Source: JAPOUP01 sp965201085 (GTDB lineage Bacteria > Pseudomonadota > Alphaproteobacteria > Rhodobacterales > Rhodobacteraceae). Taken from it: 64,000 nucleotides of DNA. Positions within the stretch are counted from its first letter, which is position 1. Each line of letters starts with the position of its first letter. The notes beneath the pieces are model-generated. The model was given only the letters and a program-made list of their open reading frames with translations. It was not told the origin of the DNA and did not search any database. This document shows positions 29,214 to 39,642 of this stretch, in pieces. Position numbers and translations under genes: made by a program. The stretch is from assembly GCA_965201085.1 (NCBI GenBank), contig CBDAVS010000022.1:1-64000 (forward strand), given 5' to 3'.

Positions 29214-30445
29214 TTGGTCAAACCCAGGATCGCCGCTTCGGCTCGGATCGTTTCAATAGCTTCGGGGTCGTCGGTAAATCTCTCCTGCGCCCTCGTCCAG
29301 ATTTCGGAAGCGCGCCCCGTCTCTCCGAGAACTCCGAAGGATCGGATTAACCTTGCCCATTCGGCGGGGGAGGTGTTTTCCCCGCTTTCTATCCGGTTCG
29401 CCAGTCCCTCAACCATACCGCGTATCAATTCCTGCCTGTCTTCGGCGCTCATCCCTTCGGCGGCTTCGATATCCTCTTCGGTCGGGTCACGCAGGGGGGT
29501 TGAATCGGGGGAAGGCGCGAGGTACCCGAGTCCCGCCGCCTGTGCCACATTCTCGATCTGTGCCATGATCGGCGGTATCCATGGGGCATTCGGTGGACCG
29601 ATTTCCAACAGCGCCCGCCAGATCCCGAACGCGAGGTCGGGTCGGCCCGATTTAGCGAGCATGAGTCCCAGATAATAACGCGCGGGACCGTGATCCGGAT
29701 CAACAACGAGAGCCTTATTGAGTGCATCCTCGGCTTCCGGCGAGACGAATCCACCGGCCGCCAGTATCATTTGCTGGGCAAGCGCGGCATAGTCATCGGC
29801 GATGGCGTTCGGCTGCTTCAGTTCGATCACGCGCGACTGGGCTGAATGGGCCGCTGTGTGGTTTCCAAGAATCGCCTCGTATCGAGCCAGCAGCTCCTGC
29901 CCCTCAAGACTATCCGGGTGTTCCGCAACTGCGGCCCGGAGCCGCTCCATCAGATCCAGTAAAGTCTGGTCAGCGCCGTCCGTGGCCTTCGGCTCGCGGT
30001 CGGTCAGCGTCTCCGCTTCCGCTTGGCTCGCACGTGAATTGTGAAGCTCCTCGGCAAGTTCAATGCGCTCGGCAAGTGGCAGGTCTGGGTATCCCGGAGC
30101 GCCGATAGCCAGGTAGAGACCGATCGAACCGCAGATCACCATTGCGCAAACAAGCAGCGCGATGGCGGCGGAGGCCAGCCGCGGTGGAGCACGCGATCCA
30201 TCGGTCTGGGCGACCCGATCGGCGGCAAGCAAGCGTCGCGCGATCTCGACACGAATCTGTATCGCTTCCTCTTTAGTCAGAATGCCGCGGCGGACGTCCC
30301 GTTCGATCTCCGCCAGTTGGTCACGATAGATGTGCATATCCGGATTCGGGCGGATATCACCGTCTTCTTCCGAACGCACCAGAACGGACGCAAGGAACGC
30401 GCTCACGACGAGCGACAGCGCTACCGCAACCAGCCAGAACCCCAT
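29210..30445 (-). CDS. ccmI: c-type cytochrome biogenesis protein CcmI
   Basis: An inner-membrane protein of 411 residues that presents apocytochrome c to the haem ligation complex in the periplasm. I start it at the ATG at 30445, so that it begins MGFWLVAVALSLVVSAFLASVL, the first membrane segment. A cytoplasmic loop with IYRDQLAEIERDVRRGILTKEEA follows, as usual for CcmI, then a second membrane segment (ASAAIALLVCAMVICGSIGLYLAI). The rest is a periplasmic TPR-like domain including ARYYLGLMLAKSGRPDLAFGIWRALL. It is intact and heads the ccmI-ruvX-DUF1289 operon, divergent from soxB. Confidence 0.9.
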   Translation of the reverse strand: MGFWLVAVALSLVVSAFLASVLVRSEEDGDIRPNPDMHIYRDQLAEIERDVRRGILTKEEAIQIRVEIARRLLAADRVAQTDGSRAPPRLASAAIALLVCAMVICGSIGLYLAIGAPGYPDLPLAERIELAEELHNSRASQAEAETLTDREPKATDGADQTLLDLMERLRAAVAEHPDSLEGQELLARYEAILGNHTAAHSAQSRVIELKQPNAIADDYAALAQQMILAAGGFVSPEAEDALNKALVVDPDHGPARYYLGLMLAKSGRPDLAFGIWRALLEIGPPNAPWIPPIMAQIENVAQAAGLGYLAPSPDSTPLRDPTEEDIEAAEGMSAEDRQELIRGMVEGLANRIESGENTSPAEWARLIRSFGVLGETGRASEIWTRAQERFTDDPEAIETIRAEAAILGLTK

Positions 30446-30639
30446 AAAGCCGTCCTCCTCGATGCACTCCACCTACCGAATACGGAACCCTTGCAAAACC
30501 CCAGGGCCGACTACGCATCGCGTCTCCGGTTGCGCCATATGTCGCAATAGTCGCGGCGATTGCCGTTCAATGTCTTGGAATCCCTCCTCAAGCGGTCCAT
30601 TTAATCCGGAATGAACCGACACCGATATCGCTCCCGAAC

Positions 30640-31884
30640 ATGAAGCGCTATTCCGCAATTGCACTCATTCAGGAAGCGGTGCGCGGCCATGCCGGCTGGA
30701 ATCGCGCATGGACTTCTCCTGAACCCCGCGCCAGCTATGACGTGGTGATTGTCGGCGCGGGTGGTCACGGGCTCGCGACCGCTTACTATCTTGGAAAGAA
30801 CTTCGGTATTACCGATGTCGCGGTCTTGGAGAAAGGCTGGCTCGGTGGTGGAAACACGGGCCGGAACACGACAATCATTCGCTCCAACTACCTGCAGGAC
30901 GCGTCCGCCGCGATCTACGATAAATCCCTGAGTCTGTATGAGACGCTCAGTCAGGACCTGAACTTCAACGTCATGTTCAGTCCCCGGGGTGTCATGATGC
31001 TGGCCCAGACACAGCATGAGGTCCGCGGTTACAAACGCACCGCACAGGCCAACGCCCTGCAGGGCGTGGAGACGGAATTCATCACTCCCGAACATGTGAA
31101 GCGGCTCTGTCCGATCATCGATGTCACCGGCCCGCGCTATCCGGTGCTCGGTGCGCTCTGGCAGCCGCGTGGCGGGACCGCCCGGCACGATGCCGTCGCC
31201 TGGGGTTACGCCCGGGCCTGTTCCGAAATGGGAATGCACATCATCCAGAACTGTGAAGTGAACGGCATTCGTACCGAAGGTGGAACGGTCACGGGGGTAG
31301 CCACGACCCGCGGAGAGATCGGCTGTGCGAAGCTTGGGCTGGTGGTCGCCGGATATTCGGGGCAACTGGCGGCTATGGCGGGTTTCCGGTTGCCGATCGA
31401 ATCCGTGGCCCTGCAGGCTCTTGTATCCGAACCGGTCAAACCCTGCATGGATGTGGTGGTCATGGCGAATACCGTGCATGGATATATGAGCCAGTCCGAC
31501 AAGGGTGAACTGGTGATTGGCGGTGGCGCCGATGGATTTAACAATTATTCGCAGCGAGGATCATTCCATCACATCGAAGAGACGGTGCGGGCGTTGGTCG
31601 AGACATTTCCCATCATCTCTAGGCTCAGGATGCTGCGCCAATGGGGTGGGATCGTGGACATGACAGGTGATCGATCCCCCATAATCTCGAAGACGCCGTT
31701 GGAAGGCTGTTTCATAAACTGCGGCTGGGGTACCGGTGGTTTCAAGGCGATCCCCGGATCAGGCTGGGCAATGGCTGAATTGATGGTCAAGGGCGAATCG
31801 CCTCTTGCAGACGACTTCGGATTGCGACGGTTCCGTGAGGGTCGGTTCATCGATGAGAGCGTAGCGGCGGGAGTGGCCCATTGA
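30640..31884 (+). CDS. soxB: Sarcosine oxidase subunit beta
   Basis: The flavoprotein subunit of heterotetrameric sarcosine oxidase, 414 residues, which demethylates sarcosine to glycine and passes the one-carbon unit to tetrahydrofolate. The FAD fold is VVIVGAGGHGLATAYYL (about 35-51). GGTARHDAVAWGYA has the histidine (H183) that carries covalent FMN in studied homologues. It starts MKRYSAIALIQEAVRGHAGW, as beta subunits do. It is the first gene of soxBDAG, with a 141-base gap to soxD that holds no other gene. Confidence 0.95.
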   Translation: MKRYSAIALIQEAVRGHAGWNRAWTSPEPRASYDVVIVGAGGHGLATAYYLGKNFGITDVAVLEKGWLGGGNTGRNTTIIRSNYLQDASAAIYDKSLSLYETLSQDLNFNVMFSPRGVMMLAQTQHEVRGYKRTAQANALQGVETEFITPEHVKRLCPIIDVTGPRYPVLGALWQPRGGTARHDAVAWGYARACSEMGMHIIQNCEVNGIRTEGGTVTGVATTRGEIGCAKLGLVVAGYSGQLAAMAGFRLPIESVALQALVSEPVKPCMDVVVMANTVHGYMSQSDKGELVIGGGADGFNNYSQRGSFHHIEETVRALVETFPIISRLRMLRQWGGIVDMTGDRSPIISKTPLEGCFINCGWGTGGFKAIPGSGWAMAELMVKGESPLADDFGLRRFREGRFIDESVAAGVAH

Positions 31885-32025
31885 TACCGGATCAGCCTGA
31901 ATTTGGATCGAACAATCCCGCACCTTTCACAGGGGCGGGGAAGATCATACGCGGGATGTTCACCACGGCAGCGGTTGTGGCTAGGCGTTCCTACATTCCC
32001 CCGTCAGGAAATAGTTGAGGGTGCG

Positions 32026-32355
32026 ATGCTGCTTCTGAGATGCCCCTATTGTGGAGTGGACGCCGATGAAACCGAACTCGCGGCCGGCGGGGAGGCGCAT
32101 ATCAGGCGGATGGCGTCTTCTTCGAGCGATGCGGAACTCGAAGGCTATCTCTTTGTTCGCGAAAACCCGCGTGGCGTACATTTCGAACGGTGGCGGCACG
32201 TGAATGGATGCGGAAAATGGTTTCATGCCGTGCGCGATACCGTCACCCAGGAAGTGTTGGGAACATATACGGCCCAAGTCAGTGAGCCACCCTCCGAAAT
32301 CATGGAGGTCGTTACCTCTCGGAGGCCTGGCTGGCGATGGAGGGAATTTCCATGA
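32026..32355 (+). CDS. soxD: Sarcosine oxidase subunit delta
   Basis: A 109-residue zinc-binding subunit. It begins MLLLRCPYCGVDADETE, with the first CxxC pair. Further ligands include H in HIRR and C in HVNGCGKWFHAVRDT. I start at 32026 because upstream codons do not resemble the family. Its TGA overlaps the ATG of soxA (ATGA). Confidence 0.93.
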   Translation: MLLLRCPYCGVDADETELAAGGEAHIRRMASSSSDAELEGYLFVRENPRGVHFERWRHVNGCGKWFHAVRDTVTQEVLGTYTAQVSEPPSEIMEVVTSRRPGWRWREFP

Positions 32356-35300
32356 GCGTCCGTCTCGCGGTCGGCGGACGGCTGCTTGATCGCTCACGCC
32401 CGCTCGATTTCACCTTCAACGGCAAAAGCATGCGCGGATTCTCCGGCGATACGCTCGCCTCGGCGTTGCTCGCGAACGGTCAGGTTTTCGTGGGACGGTC
32501 GTTCAAATACCATCGCCCACGAGGAATTGTCGCAAGCGGAATCGAGGAGCCCAACGCATTGGTCGGACTCGGTCGGAACGGGCGGTTCGAGCCGAACCAG
32601 CGCGCAACCATGCAGGAGATCTATCAAGGTCTCAGCGCGGTGAGCCAAAACCACTGGCCGAGCCTGGAGTTCGATCTAGGAGCGGTCAGCGATCTTGCGG
32701 CAAGCCTTTTACCCGCGGGATTTTATTACAAGACGTTCATGTACCCTCGCACGGCCTGGAAACGTCTGTTCGAACCGCTCATCAGACAGGCCGCAGGCCT
32801 TGGCAGGCCACCCGAAGAACCCGATTCCGACATCTATGAGCATTTCCACGTTCATGCCGACGTTTTGGTGATCGGGGGAGGAATCGCCGGACTGGCCGCG
32901 GCACGTCAGGCCGGTGCCGCAGGTGCGAAGGTTCTGCTCTTGGAGCAGTCGGCGCATTGGGGTGGGCGAACGGCGGTTGACGGCGCTGTCGTCAATGGAA
33001 GCCCCGAGGTTGAATGGATCCAGCGAACCTTGGTCGAACTGTACCGTATGGATAATGTTCGCCTTCGCACCCGGTGCATGGCCGCGGGGATCTACGATCA
33101 TGGATATATCGTCGCCTGCGAGCGGCTGAAGGAGCATGCGCCGGTGGATGATGCACCTCGGCAGCGGCTTTGGCGCGTTCGTGCGAAACAGGTGATCACC
33201 GCCACCGGTGCGATCGAGCGCCCGCTTTCTTTCGCCGGTAACGACATTCCGGGTGTCATGCTCGCGAACGCCGTGCGTGATTATGTGATCAACTGGGGTG
33301 TATCGCCCGGTGACCGAACCGTCGTGGTGACCAACAACGACGACGCCTATCGGACGGCGATCACGCTGAAGGTGGCGGGGCTTGAGGTTCCGGCTGTAAT
33401 CGATGCGCGGGTGGTATCCAACGGACCATTGGCGGTTCGGGCACGTGAAATGGGCATTCGTGTCGAATGCGGTAAAGCGGTGGCGTCGGTGCGCGGCCGC
33501 GCCCGTGTTACCGGCGTTGGCGTTGCGGTGTATGCGGGTGAAGGCTCAGTTGTCGAGGAAATTGCCTGCGATGCGCTGGCCATGTCGGGAGGATGGTCCC
33601 CGGTGGTGCACCTTTGGTCGCATTGCGGTGGCAAACTCGGTTGGGATGAAGAGAGAGCTTTATTCCGACCTGATCCCGGACGCCCGCCGATAGGTGCGGA
33701 CGGGAAGGGGATCGTTCGGGCGGCCGGAGCTGCGAATGGCGCGTTGACGGTGTCGGAGTGTCTGACTGATGCCGATGCGCAGGGCAGGGCGGCGGCCTTG
33801 GCCGCCGGTCACCGGAAACGCAGAAAACCCGCTCCCAAAGCGGATCACGAGGACTTGCAGCCGATCCAGCCTGTATCCATGATGCCGCAGGGCGCCAGCC
33901 GTCGGCTCCGGCAGAAAATGTGGCTTGATTTCCAGAATGACGTAAAGGTCACCGACATACAGCTCGCCGTACAGGAAGGCTACGAGTCTGTCGAGCACGT
34001 CAAGCGCTATACCACTCTCGGAATGGCCACCGATCAAGGAAAGCTCAGTAATATTAATGGTCTGGCGGTTCTTTCTGATGCGCTGGGCGATGGTATCCCC
34101 AAAGTCGGCACGACAACGTTCCGTCCTCCATACGCCCCTGTAGCGATGGGGGCGATCGCCGGAGAGGCGCGGGGTGCACTGTTTCAGCCAATTCGTCGAA
34201 CTCCAGTTCACGACTGGCACAGAACCCATGGCGCATTCTGGGAGCCCGTCGGTCAATGGCGCCGCCCTTACTGTTACCGACGCGAAGACGAAGGCGTCGA
34301 GGAAGCGGTCTGCCGCGAGGTAAGGAACACCCGCCAACGGCTTGGTCTGCTCGATGCCTCCACACTCGGAAAGATTCTGGTCTCAGGCCCCGACGCGGGC
34401 AGGTTCCTCGACATGATGTATACCGGTCTGATGTCAACCCTCAGACCCGGGCGTTGCCGATATGGATTGATGTGTGACGAGAACGGCTTTCTCATCGATG
34501 ACGGTGTCGTTGCACGCGTCGGCGAGCAGTCTTTTCTCTGCCACACGACCTCGGGTGGAGCCGACCGAATCCACGCCCATATGGAGGAATGGCTACAGAC
34601 GGAATGGTGGAACTGGCGGGTCTACACCCTGAATCTGACCGAGCAGTTCGCCCAGATCGCCGTGGTTGGCCCGCATGCCCGCGAGATGCTCGAATCGTTG
34701 GGGGGTATGGAGTTGAGCGACGATGTCCTGCCCTTCATGTCATGGTCCGACGGTAGGATCGGGGGTTTCGGGACCCGTGTATTCCGCATCAGTTTCTCCG
34801 GCGAGTGCTCGTTTGAGATTGCGGTCCCCGCGTCTCAAGGAATGGCACTCTGGGAGGCTCTTGTTGAAGCTGGCGGGAAATTCGGTGTGATGCCCTATGG
34901 GACCGAGGCGCTCCATGTCATGAGAGCCGAAAAGGGATTCATCATGATCGGCGATGAGACCGACGGCGCGGTCATTCCGCAGGATTTGGGGCTTCATTGG
35001 GCGATTTCGAAGAAAAAGACCGATTACCTCGGAAAACGCGCTCAGGAGCGAGTCCATATGGCTGATCCCGATCGGTGGAAACTGGTCGGGCTTGAAACGC
35101 TGGATGGTTCGGTTCTCCCGGATGGCGCCTATTGCAGCGCTGAGGGCAGGAATGCGAACGGGCAGCGGAACGTTCAGGGTCGGATCACCTCGACATATTT
35201 CTCGCCAACGCTGGATCGGGGGATCGCGATGGGGCTGATCAGACGCGGTCCCGATCGGATGGGCGAGATCCTGGAGTTTCCGTGTTGCGACGGCGTGACC

Positions 35301-35363
35301 CGCAGGGCACGGATCGTCAGCCCGGTTTTCCTTGATGCGACGGGGGAGAGGTGGAATGCCTGA
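32352..35363 (+). CDS. soxA: Sarcosine oxidase subunit alpha
   Basis: The large subunit, 1003 residues, starting MSVRLAVGGRLLDRSRPLDF at 32352. Order of domains: an N-terminal ferredoxin-like part (FSGDTLASALLANG, SFKYHRPRGI), a NAD-binding Rossmann fold (LVIGGGIAGLAAARQAG at about 174), and a C-terminal aminomethyltransferase-like half that binds tetrahydrofolate, containing GLLDASTLGKILVSGPDAGRF and ending RARIVSPVFLDATGERWNA. All domains are present at normal length. The stop lies 8 bases inside soxG. Confidence 0.95.
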   Translation: MSVRLAVGGRLLDRSRPLDFTFNGKSMRGFSGDTLASALLANGQVFVGRSFKYHRPRGIVASGIEEPNALVGLGRNGRFEPNQRATMQEIYQGLSAVSQNHWPSLEFDLGAVSDLAASLLPAGFYYKTFMYPRTAWKRLFEPLIRQAAGLGRPPEEPDSDIYEHFHVHADVLVIGGGIAGLAAARQAGAAGAKVLLLEQSAHWGGRTAVDGAVVNGSPEVEWIQRTLVELYRMDNVRLRTRCMAAGIYDHGYIVACERLKEHAPVDDAPRQRLWRVRAKQVITATGAIERPLSFAGNDIPGVMLANAVRDYVINWGVSPGDRTVVVTNNDDAYRTAITLKVAGLEVPAVIDARVVSNGPLAVRAREMGIRVECGKAVASVRGRARVTGVGVAVYAGEGSVVEEIACDALAMSGGWSPVVHLWSHCGGKLGWDEERALFRPDPGRPPIGADGKGIVRAAGAANGALTVSECLTDADAQGRAAALAAGHRKRRKPAPKADHEDLQPIQPVSMMPQGASRRLRQKMWLDFQNDVKVTDIQLAVQEGYESVEHVKRYTTLGMATDQGKLSNINGLAVLSDALGDGIPKVGTTTFRPPYAPVAMGAIAGEARGALFQPIRRTPVHDWHRTHGAFWEPVGQWRRPYCYRREDEGVEEAVCREVRNTRQRLGLLDASTLGKILVSGPDAGRFLDMMYTGLMSTLRPGRCRYGLMCDENGFLIDDGVVARVGEQSFLCHTTSGGADRIHAHMEEWLQTEWWNWRVYTLNLTEQFAQIAVVGPHAREMLESLGGMELSDDVLPFMSWSDGRIGGFGTRVFRISFSGECSFEIAVPASQGMALWEALVEAGGKFGVMPYGTEALHVMRAEKGFIMIGDETDGAVIPQDLGLHWAISKKKTDYLGKRAQERVHMADPDRWKLVGLETLDGSVLPDGAYCSAEGRNANGQRNVQGRITSTYFSPTLDRGIAMGLIRRGPDRMGEILEFPCCDGVTRRARIVSPVFLDATGERWNA

Positions 35364-35928
35364 GGATCTGACCGCGCGTCGAAGCGGGGCCGCACCGGGG
35401 TTGGCGGCTGTCGAGGAAACTGACCGGCGCGGGATGATCACCCTGCGCGGTGATCTTGTCTCGAAGGCGTTGGTCAAAGCCGTGAAGAAGATCGTGGGTA
35501 TTGATGTTCCGGGTCAGGGGAAGACACATTTTTCCGAAACCAGCGGTGTTCTTTGGATGTCACCGGACGAACTTCTTATATTTTGTCCGATCGGGAATGT
35601 GGTGGAGACGATGGCCAAGCTGAACGCCGCTCTTGCAAAGATGCATGCACTTGTCGTGGATGTTTCGGACGCGCGCGTTCTGTTTACCCTCTCCGGCGCG
35701 GGTGCTCGCGAGGTACTCGCGAAGCTGACACCGGCCGATGTCTCACCGGATTCATTCAGCACCGGAATGGTCCGACGGTCGCGCCTTGCGCAGGTTCCCG
35801 CGGCATTCTGGCTCGACGACGAGGGGACGATAGGCGTTATCTGCTTCAGGTCGGTTGCCCTCTACGTATTTGATCTCCTGTCCTCAGCCGCGGCGCCCGG
35901 CGGCGAGGTGGGATATTTCCAAACCTAA
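35356..35928 (+). CDS. soxG: Sarcosine oxidase subunit gamma
   Basis: A 190-residue subunit starting MPEDLTARRSGAAPG at 35356, overlapping soxA. Segments such as ITLRGDLVSKALVKAVKKIVGID, WMSPDELLIFCP, VDVSDARVLFTLSGAGAREVLAKL and SVALYVFDLLSSAA match gamma subunits, which have a GcvT-like fold and help hold the complex together. It is the last gene of the operon. A low-GC broken gene follows. Confidence 0.9.
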   Translation: MPEDLTARRSGAAPGLAAVEETDRRGMITLRGDLVSKALVKAVKKIVGIDVPGQGKTHFSETSGVLWMSPDELLIFCPIGNVVETMAKLNAALAKMHALVVDVSDARVLFTLSGAGAREVLAKLTPADVSPDSFSTGMVRRSRLAQVPAAFWLDDEGTIGVICFRSVALYVFDLLSSAAAPGGEVGYFQT

Positions 35929-35957
35929 TATTTCACTAAAGATTCCGCTGAATAGGT

Positions 35958-36549
35958 ATGGCATTCGTCGTTGAAAATTTGAGGTTGAAAGAACTTGCAC
36001 TTGTTGCAGAACAAAATAAACCCGTGTATTATTATTTTGTCGATTTGTCATTTCCGCTGGCTATCCCTCATTGCAGGCATTTGTCCTTGATGATGATGCT
36101 GAACAGGCAGAAGCGACGATAATTCGCATTCTTCGGACTCCTCTGCCTGTGGGCCCCGAACTTTACGATGGTATTGCTCGCCCCTACGCGCATGCGAAAG
36201 CAAAGTGGCTACTGCTTGGTTGGATCTTTCGAGATTCACCGGAGCAGAGTTTGCGTCCAATGTTGGCGTCTAGGCCGAGGCGCGATGCGGCAGAAAGGCA
36301 GCCTTGTTTGTTGAATCAACTTCGAGCGTTCGTTGGTGAGATATTTCCTGAGGATGCGCGTTGGGAGCGGACTGCCAACTCGGAGGTTTTGATTGATCGC
36401 CTGGAGGGTAGCCGCCGCTCGATCAAAGGCTCTTTGTTCGAGGAAATCGTGCGCTGGAACCTCGACAAAATATTCAAAAGTCAAATCCTCGAAGGAGTGA
36501 AAGACTCTCATAGCGGCAACATGACCCAAAGCAATCTGGAAGCCTCTAA
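35958..36549 (+). pseudogene. Broken gene of unknown function in a low-GC stretch
   Basis: A start MAFVVENLRLKELALVAEQNK at 35958 reads to PLAIPH, where one missing T near 36075 would shift it into the frame LQAFVLDDDAEQAEATIIRILR and onward to SRRSIKGSLFEEIVRWNLDKIF. The joined product is plausible as one protein. The last segment faintly recalls restriction-endonuclease-like proteins, but I would not name it. IS5 copy 3 cuts the 3' end at 36550. The first 120 bases are much richer in A and T than anything else in the window, which suggests foreign origin. Confidence 0.45.
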
Positions 36550-37546
36550 GAGTTTGAATCATAAGTCACTGATATGATTAAACCATTGTTTTTCATGGAG
36601 TTGACGCCCTCGCCACCCGCCTGGGCGGGAACCGGCAGGCGGCCAGCGTTCGGCATCACGCTCGGACCGGTGGCGCGTGATGCCTCACCCCGGATGCCAG
36701 CGAGTTCTCGCTGAGCCTTTCGTAATCTTTCGACAGGCGGCGGCACCGGCCCATCCAGGCGAAGGTCCGCTCCACCACCCAGCGGCGGCAGGGAACCGTG
36801 AACCCTTTGACATCCTTCGGTTTTTCGACGATCCTGATCACGTCCGGCAACCCCATCCCCTCAAGCCGCTCCCGCAGCTTCGGACCCGGGTGGCCACCGT
36901 CGGCGAACAGCCTACACACCGTGGGCACCGTCTCCAGCAGCTTCGCGATCAGGTCCGGTGCGCCGTCCCGGTCCTGGATGTCGGCGGTGTGAACCGTCAT
37001 GACGATCGGTGTGCCGTCGGCGTCCACGATCAGGTGCCTTTTCCTCCCCTTCACCTTCTTCCCGGCGTCGTAGCCGCGGGGTCCGCCGCTCTCCGTGGTC
37101 TTCACCGACTGGCTGTCGACCGGGGCGGCGGTCGGCTCCGCGGAGCGCCCCGGACACCGCCGCGCGAGGTCCCGGAGACGATGCACGAGACGCTCCAGGA
37201 GCCCGCTCCGCCGCCATGCGTGAAAATGGTTCCGGTCGGTGGAAAACGGTGGATATCCAGAGGGTGACGCGCGCCACCGGCATCCCGTGGACAGGATATA
37301 CCGAACCGCGTCGAACACCGACCGAAGGTCGACCTCGCGCGGCCGTCCCATCCTTCCCCGCTTCGGCAGCATCGGCTCGATGATGGTCCATTCGGCGTCG
37401 GTCAGATCGTTTTGACTGTGGTCGTCCGGGCGCTTATGGAGCTGTTGGGCGGTCCTGTTCCAGGGCATGGCGATCTCCGGATTTGGGTTGAAGTTCGATC
37501 TGGAATACCACATCCTGCGGGACCACTCAACTTATGGAACAAACTC
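36550..37546 (-). mobile_element. IS5-family element, copy 3
   Basis: 997 bp, inverted relative to copies 1 and 2, flanked by TAA at 36547-36549 and 37547-37549. It carries the short transposase version, with a 39-base net gain near the C-terminal codons compared with copies 1 and 2. Confidence 0.92.
36656..37468 (-). CDS. IS5-family transposase (C-terminally short version)
   Basis: 270 residues. It is the same protein as at 15466 through the catalytic region, then ends SLASGVRHHAPPVRA. After this stop the DNA continues in the same frame into the usual tail LAACRFLLRR. The three catalytic acidic residues are intact. Confidence 0.85.
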   Translation of the reverse strand: MPWNRTAQQLHKRPDDHSQNDLTDAEWTIIEPMLPKRGRMGRPREVDLRSVFDAVRYILSTGCRWRASPSGYPPFSTDRNHFHAWRRSGLLERLVHRLRDLARRCPGRSAEPTAAPVDSQSVKTTESGGPRGYDAGKKVKGRKRHLIVDADGTPIVMTVHTADIQDRDGAPDLIAKLLETVPTVCRLFADGGHPGPKLRERLEGMGLPDVIRIVEKPKDVKGFTVPCRRWVVERTFAWMGRCRRLSKDYERLSENSLASGVRHHAPPVRA

Positions 37547-37549
37547 TAA

Positions 37550-37780
37550 AGACCCGACCTTTCCGCACGTGTTCCGATTTACTGGATCCGGGAGGAACCG
37601 GAGATGCGCAGCCCCGGTTCTTTCGATCTCCCGGACCATCCCGGGCCCCTGCCGCGGACGGGCGGTCCGCCCGGGGCTTCGACGGGACGGTCGGGGGTGG
37701 GAACATTTGATGAACATCCGGGCCTCCGCCAGCCAGCGGGCACACCGGTCCGAGCCCGTACAAAGTTCTGCACCTATATA
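37550..37780 (-). mobile_element. Worn ISNCY terminal fragment
   Basis: Similar to the transposase-distal 200 bp of ISNCY (ccggggcttcgacgggacgg, then gaacatccgggcctccgcc), but without the inverted repeat and with many changes. The match ends near 37760 at a host-like or unknown piece. Confidence 0.6.
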
Positions 37781-37782
37781 AA

Positions 37783-38870
37783 GGATTCCGTCGGTGTATC
37801 GGGCGGACATGCGGTATGGACCCGTACATTTCGATTCGCGGACGCCCGGGTGGCTCGCCGCGCGCCATGGCCGAACGGATCGGCCTCCCGAATTCCGCCC
37901 GCGCGCGGCAGGCCGGGTCCGGCCGCCGCCCGTCCGGTTCCGGACCCGGGGGTAACCTGCGCCCTCGGTGAACCCGGCCCGGTCACGCCCGGCCCGTGGG
38001 GGATGACGGTGACGGCGGGCTGTGGGAAGCGACGGTGGCGCGGCACCATCCGCCGGGACGGGCGCGACCGCCCGGCGGCCAGGTGCGCCACTGGATACGC
38101 CCGGAGCGCCACGGCGTCCCCGGCGCGGTCGGCTTCGGCTCCGCCACATGGTCGCCGGCGGCGCGGGACCGGTGGATCGGCCGGTCCGCCGACACCCGCC
38201 CCGGCGTCCGGGCGGCGGAGGTCACCGTCACCCCGCCCGGACGGGCGACGGACGCGGAGCCCCTTTCCGTCCCCGCCGTCCCGTCCTCCGGGACCGGGCC
38301 CCCGGAGGACGGCGGCGAACTCCCGCACCGGCCGCTCCCGACCACGGAGCGCCCTGCCGAGGGGGAGGCCGACGCCGTGTTCGCGGCCACCGTGCTGGAC
38401 CGGTACCGCAGGCGCTGGATGATGGAGACCCGGTTCCGCACGCCGGGTCGGGGACGCGGATCGGGGCCGGTGGGTCCGGCGCCGCCGGGGACCTGAAAAA
38501 ACGCCCCGCCTTCGACGCCGTGACCGCGGCCCGGGTCTCCGACCTGACCGCGCCCGCCCGGGAGCGGCCGGAGACGCCCGCCACCGCGGCCTTCCCGGAG
38601 GGGGCATCGACCCGCTCCACACCATGCCGGAACCGCGGGGCCACCGGGACGTGGTGGGGCCGCCGGACGGTCAGGCGCCCGGCATCCGGACATCCGTCAT
38701 CGACCCGGTGCGCCCCGTCGGCCCGCATCCGGACCTGCGGTGGCCGCCGCCGGGGACGAAAGAGGTCCGGCGGGGCCCCGGGAGGCTGAACCGGGCCATC
38801 CAGGTCCGCGACGCCCCCGGAAAGCGGAGACGGGAATGGGATGATGTACAGGTATGGGACTTTGTAAGGG
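37783..38870 (+). pseudogene. IS4-family (Tn5-like) transposase remnant
   Basis: Readable pieces are WSPAARDRWIGRSAD, VLDRYRRRWMMETRFRTPG (near 38393, the glutamate region) and RPAFDAVTAARVSDLTAPARE (near 38500), in different frames. The segment 38696-38870 repeats the first 178 bases of the window. At about 38870 it is joined to an ISNCY coding fragment. Confidence 0.6.
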
Positions 38871-39560
38871 CCGGGGGTGCTGGTGGAGCCTGGCGTTCCG
38901 GTCCGCGTCCTTGAGGACCGTCACGGGTTCGTCCCGCACCGTTCCGTCATGTGGGAGGGGAGCGACGTGAACGTGGCGGTCCCCATGGGCGGGGAGGCGC
39001 GGGCCCGGTTCCCCGACCTGTCGGTGGTAAGCTTCGACCGCGGTCCGCACAGCCCCCCGGACCGGCCGGGGCCTGCCGGAGCCGACGCCATGCCGCGGAA
39101 AGGGCGGCTGTCGAAGGCGGACCGCGCCCGGGAAGGCGGGGAGGCGTTCCGCGGGGCGCGGCGCGTCCACGCCGCCGGGGGATTAGCCATCAACAACCTG
39201 GAGCACCGTTGCCTCGACCGGGTGGGGAGCTACGGAAAGGAGGGTTTCGCCGGAGCCGTGGCGCTGGCGGTGCTGGCCGCGAAAGTCCACCGCCTCGGCC
39301 CGATGCCGCGCGGGAGGGAGCGCCCCGTGCTTCCCACCGCCGCCTGCCGGTGATCCGGCCCATGGAAGGCCCCGCCGCGGCGGGGCCAGGACCGGCGTGC
39401 CCGCGGGCCGGCGGAGCCCCCGATGTTCATCATATGTTCATGCCACCGACCGTCCCGTCGAAACCCCGGGCGGCGCTCCGACGGGTCCGTCCACGGCCCC
39501 GTGAAGCCGGAATCCGCCTGATCCGGCCTGATTCTCGGAAAAACACGGGTTTTTTGGGCA
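38871..39560 (+). pseudogene. ISNCY transposase C-terminal fragment
   Basis: Codes in one frame for LVEPGVPVRVLEDRHGF to the family C-terminus (stop at 39353), including SVVSFDRGPHSPPDRPG and INNLEHRCLDRVGSYGK. It continues through the ISNCY 3' non-coding end up to 39560, where IS30 copy A interrupts the terminal repeat. The repeat resumes at 40939. The N-terminal two thirds are missing. Confidence 0.85.
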
Positions 39561-39581
39561 CCCCACTTCCAGTCCGAAGTG

Positions 39582-39642
39582 CAACACCGGCCCGCCTCCG
39601 GAGCGAGGGCGTGGCCCGAGCGGAGGAGGCGGGCCGGTGTTG
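39582..39642. repeat. Sub-terminal hairpin of IS30 copy A
   Basis: 18-base arms CAACACCGGCCCGCCTCC (39582-39599) and their exact complement (39625-39642) are separated by 25 bases. It lies downstream of the transposase gene, just inside the inverted repeat. The other copies keep the pairing. Confidence 0.85.
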
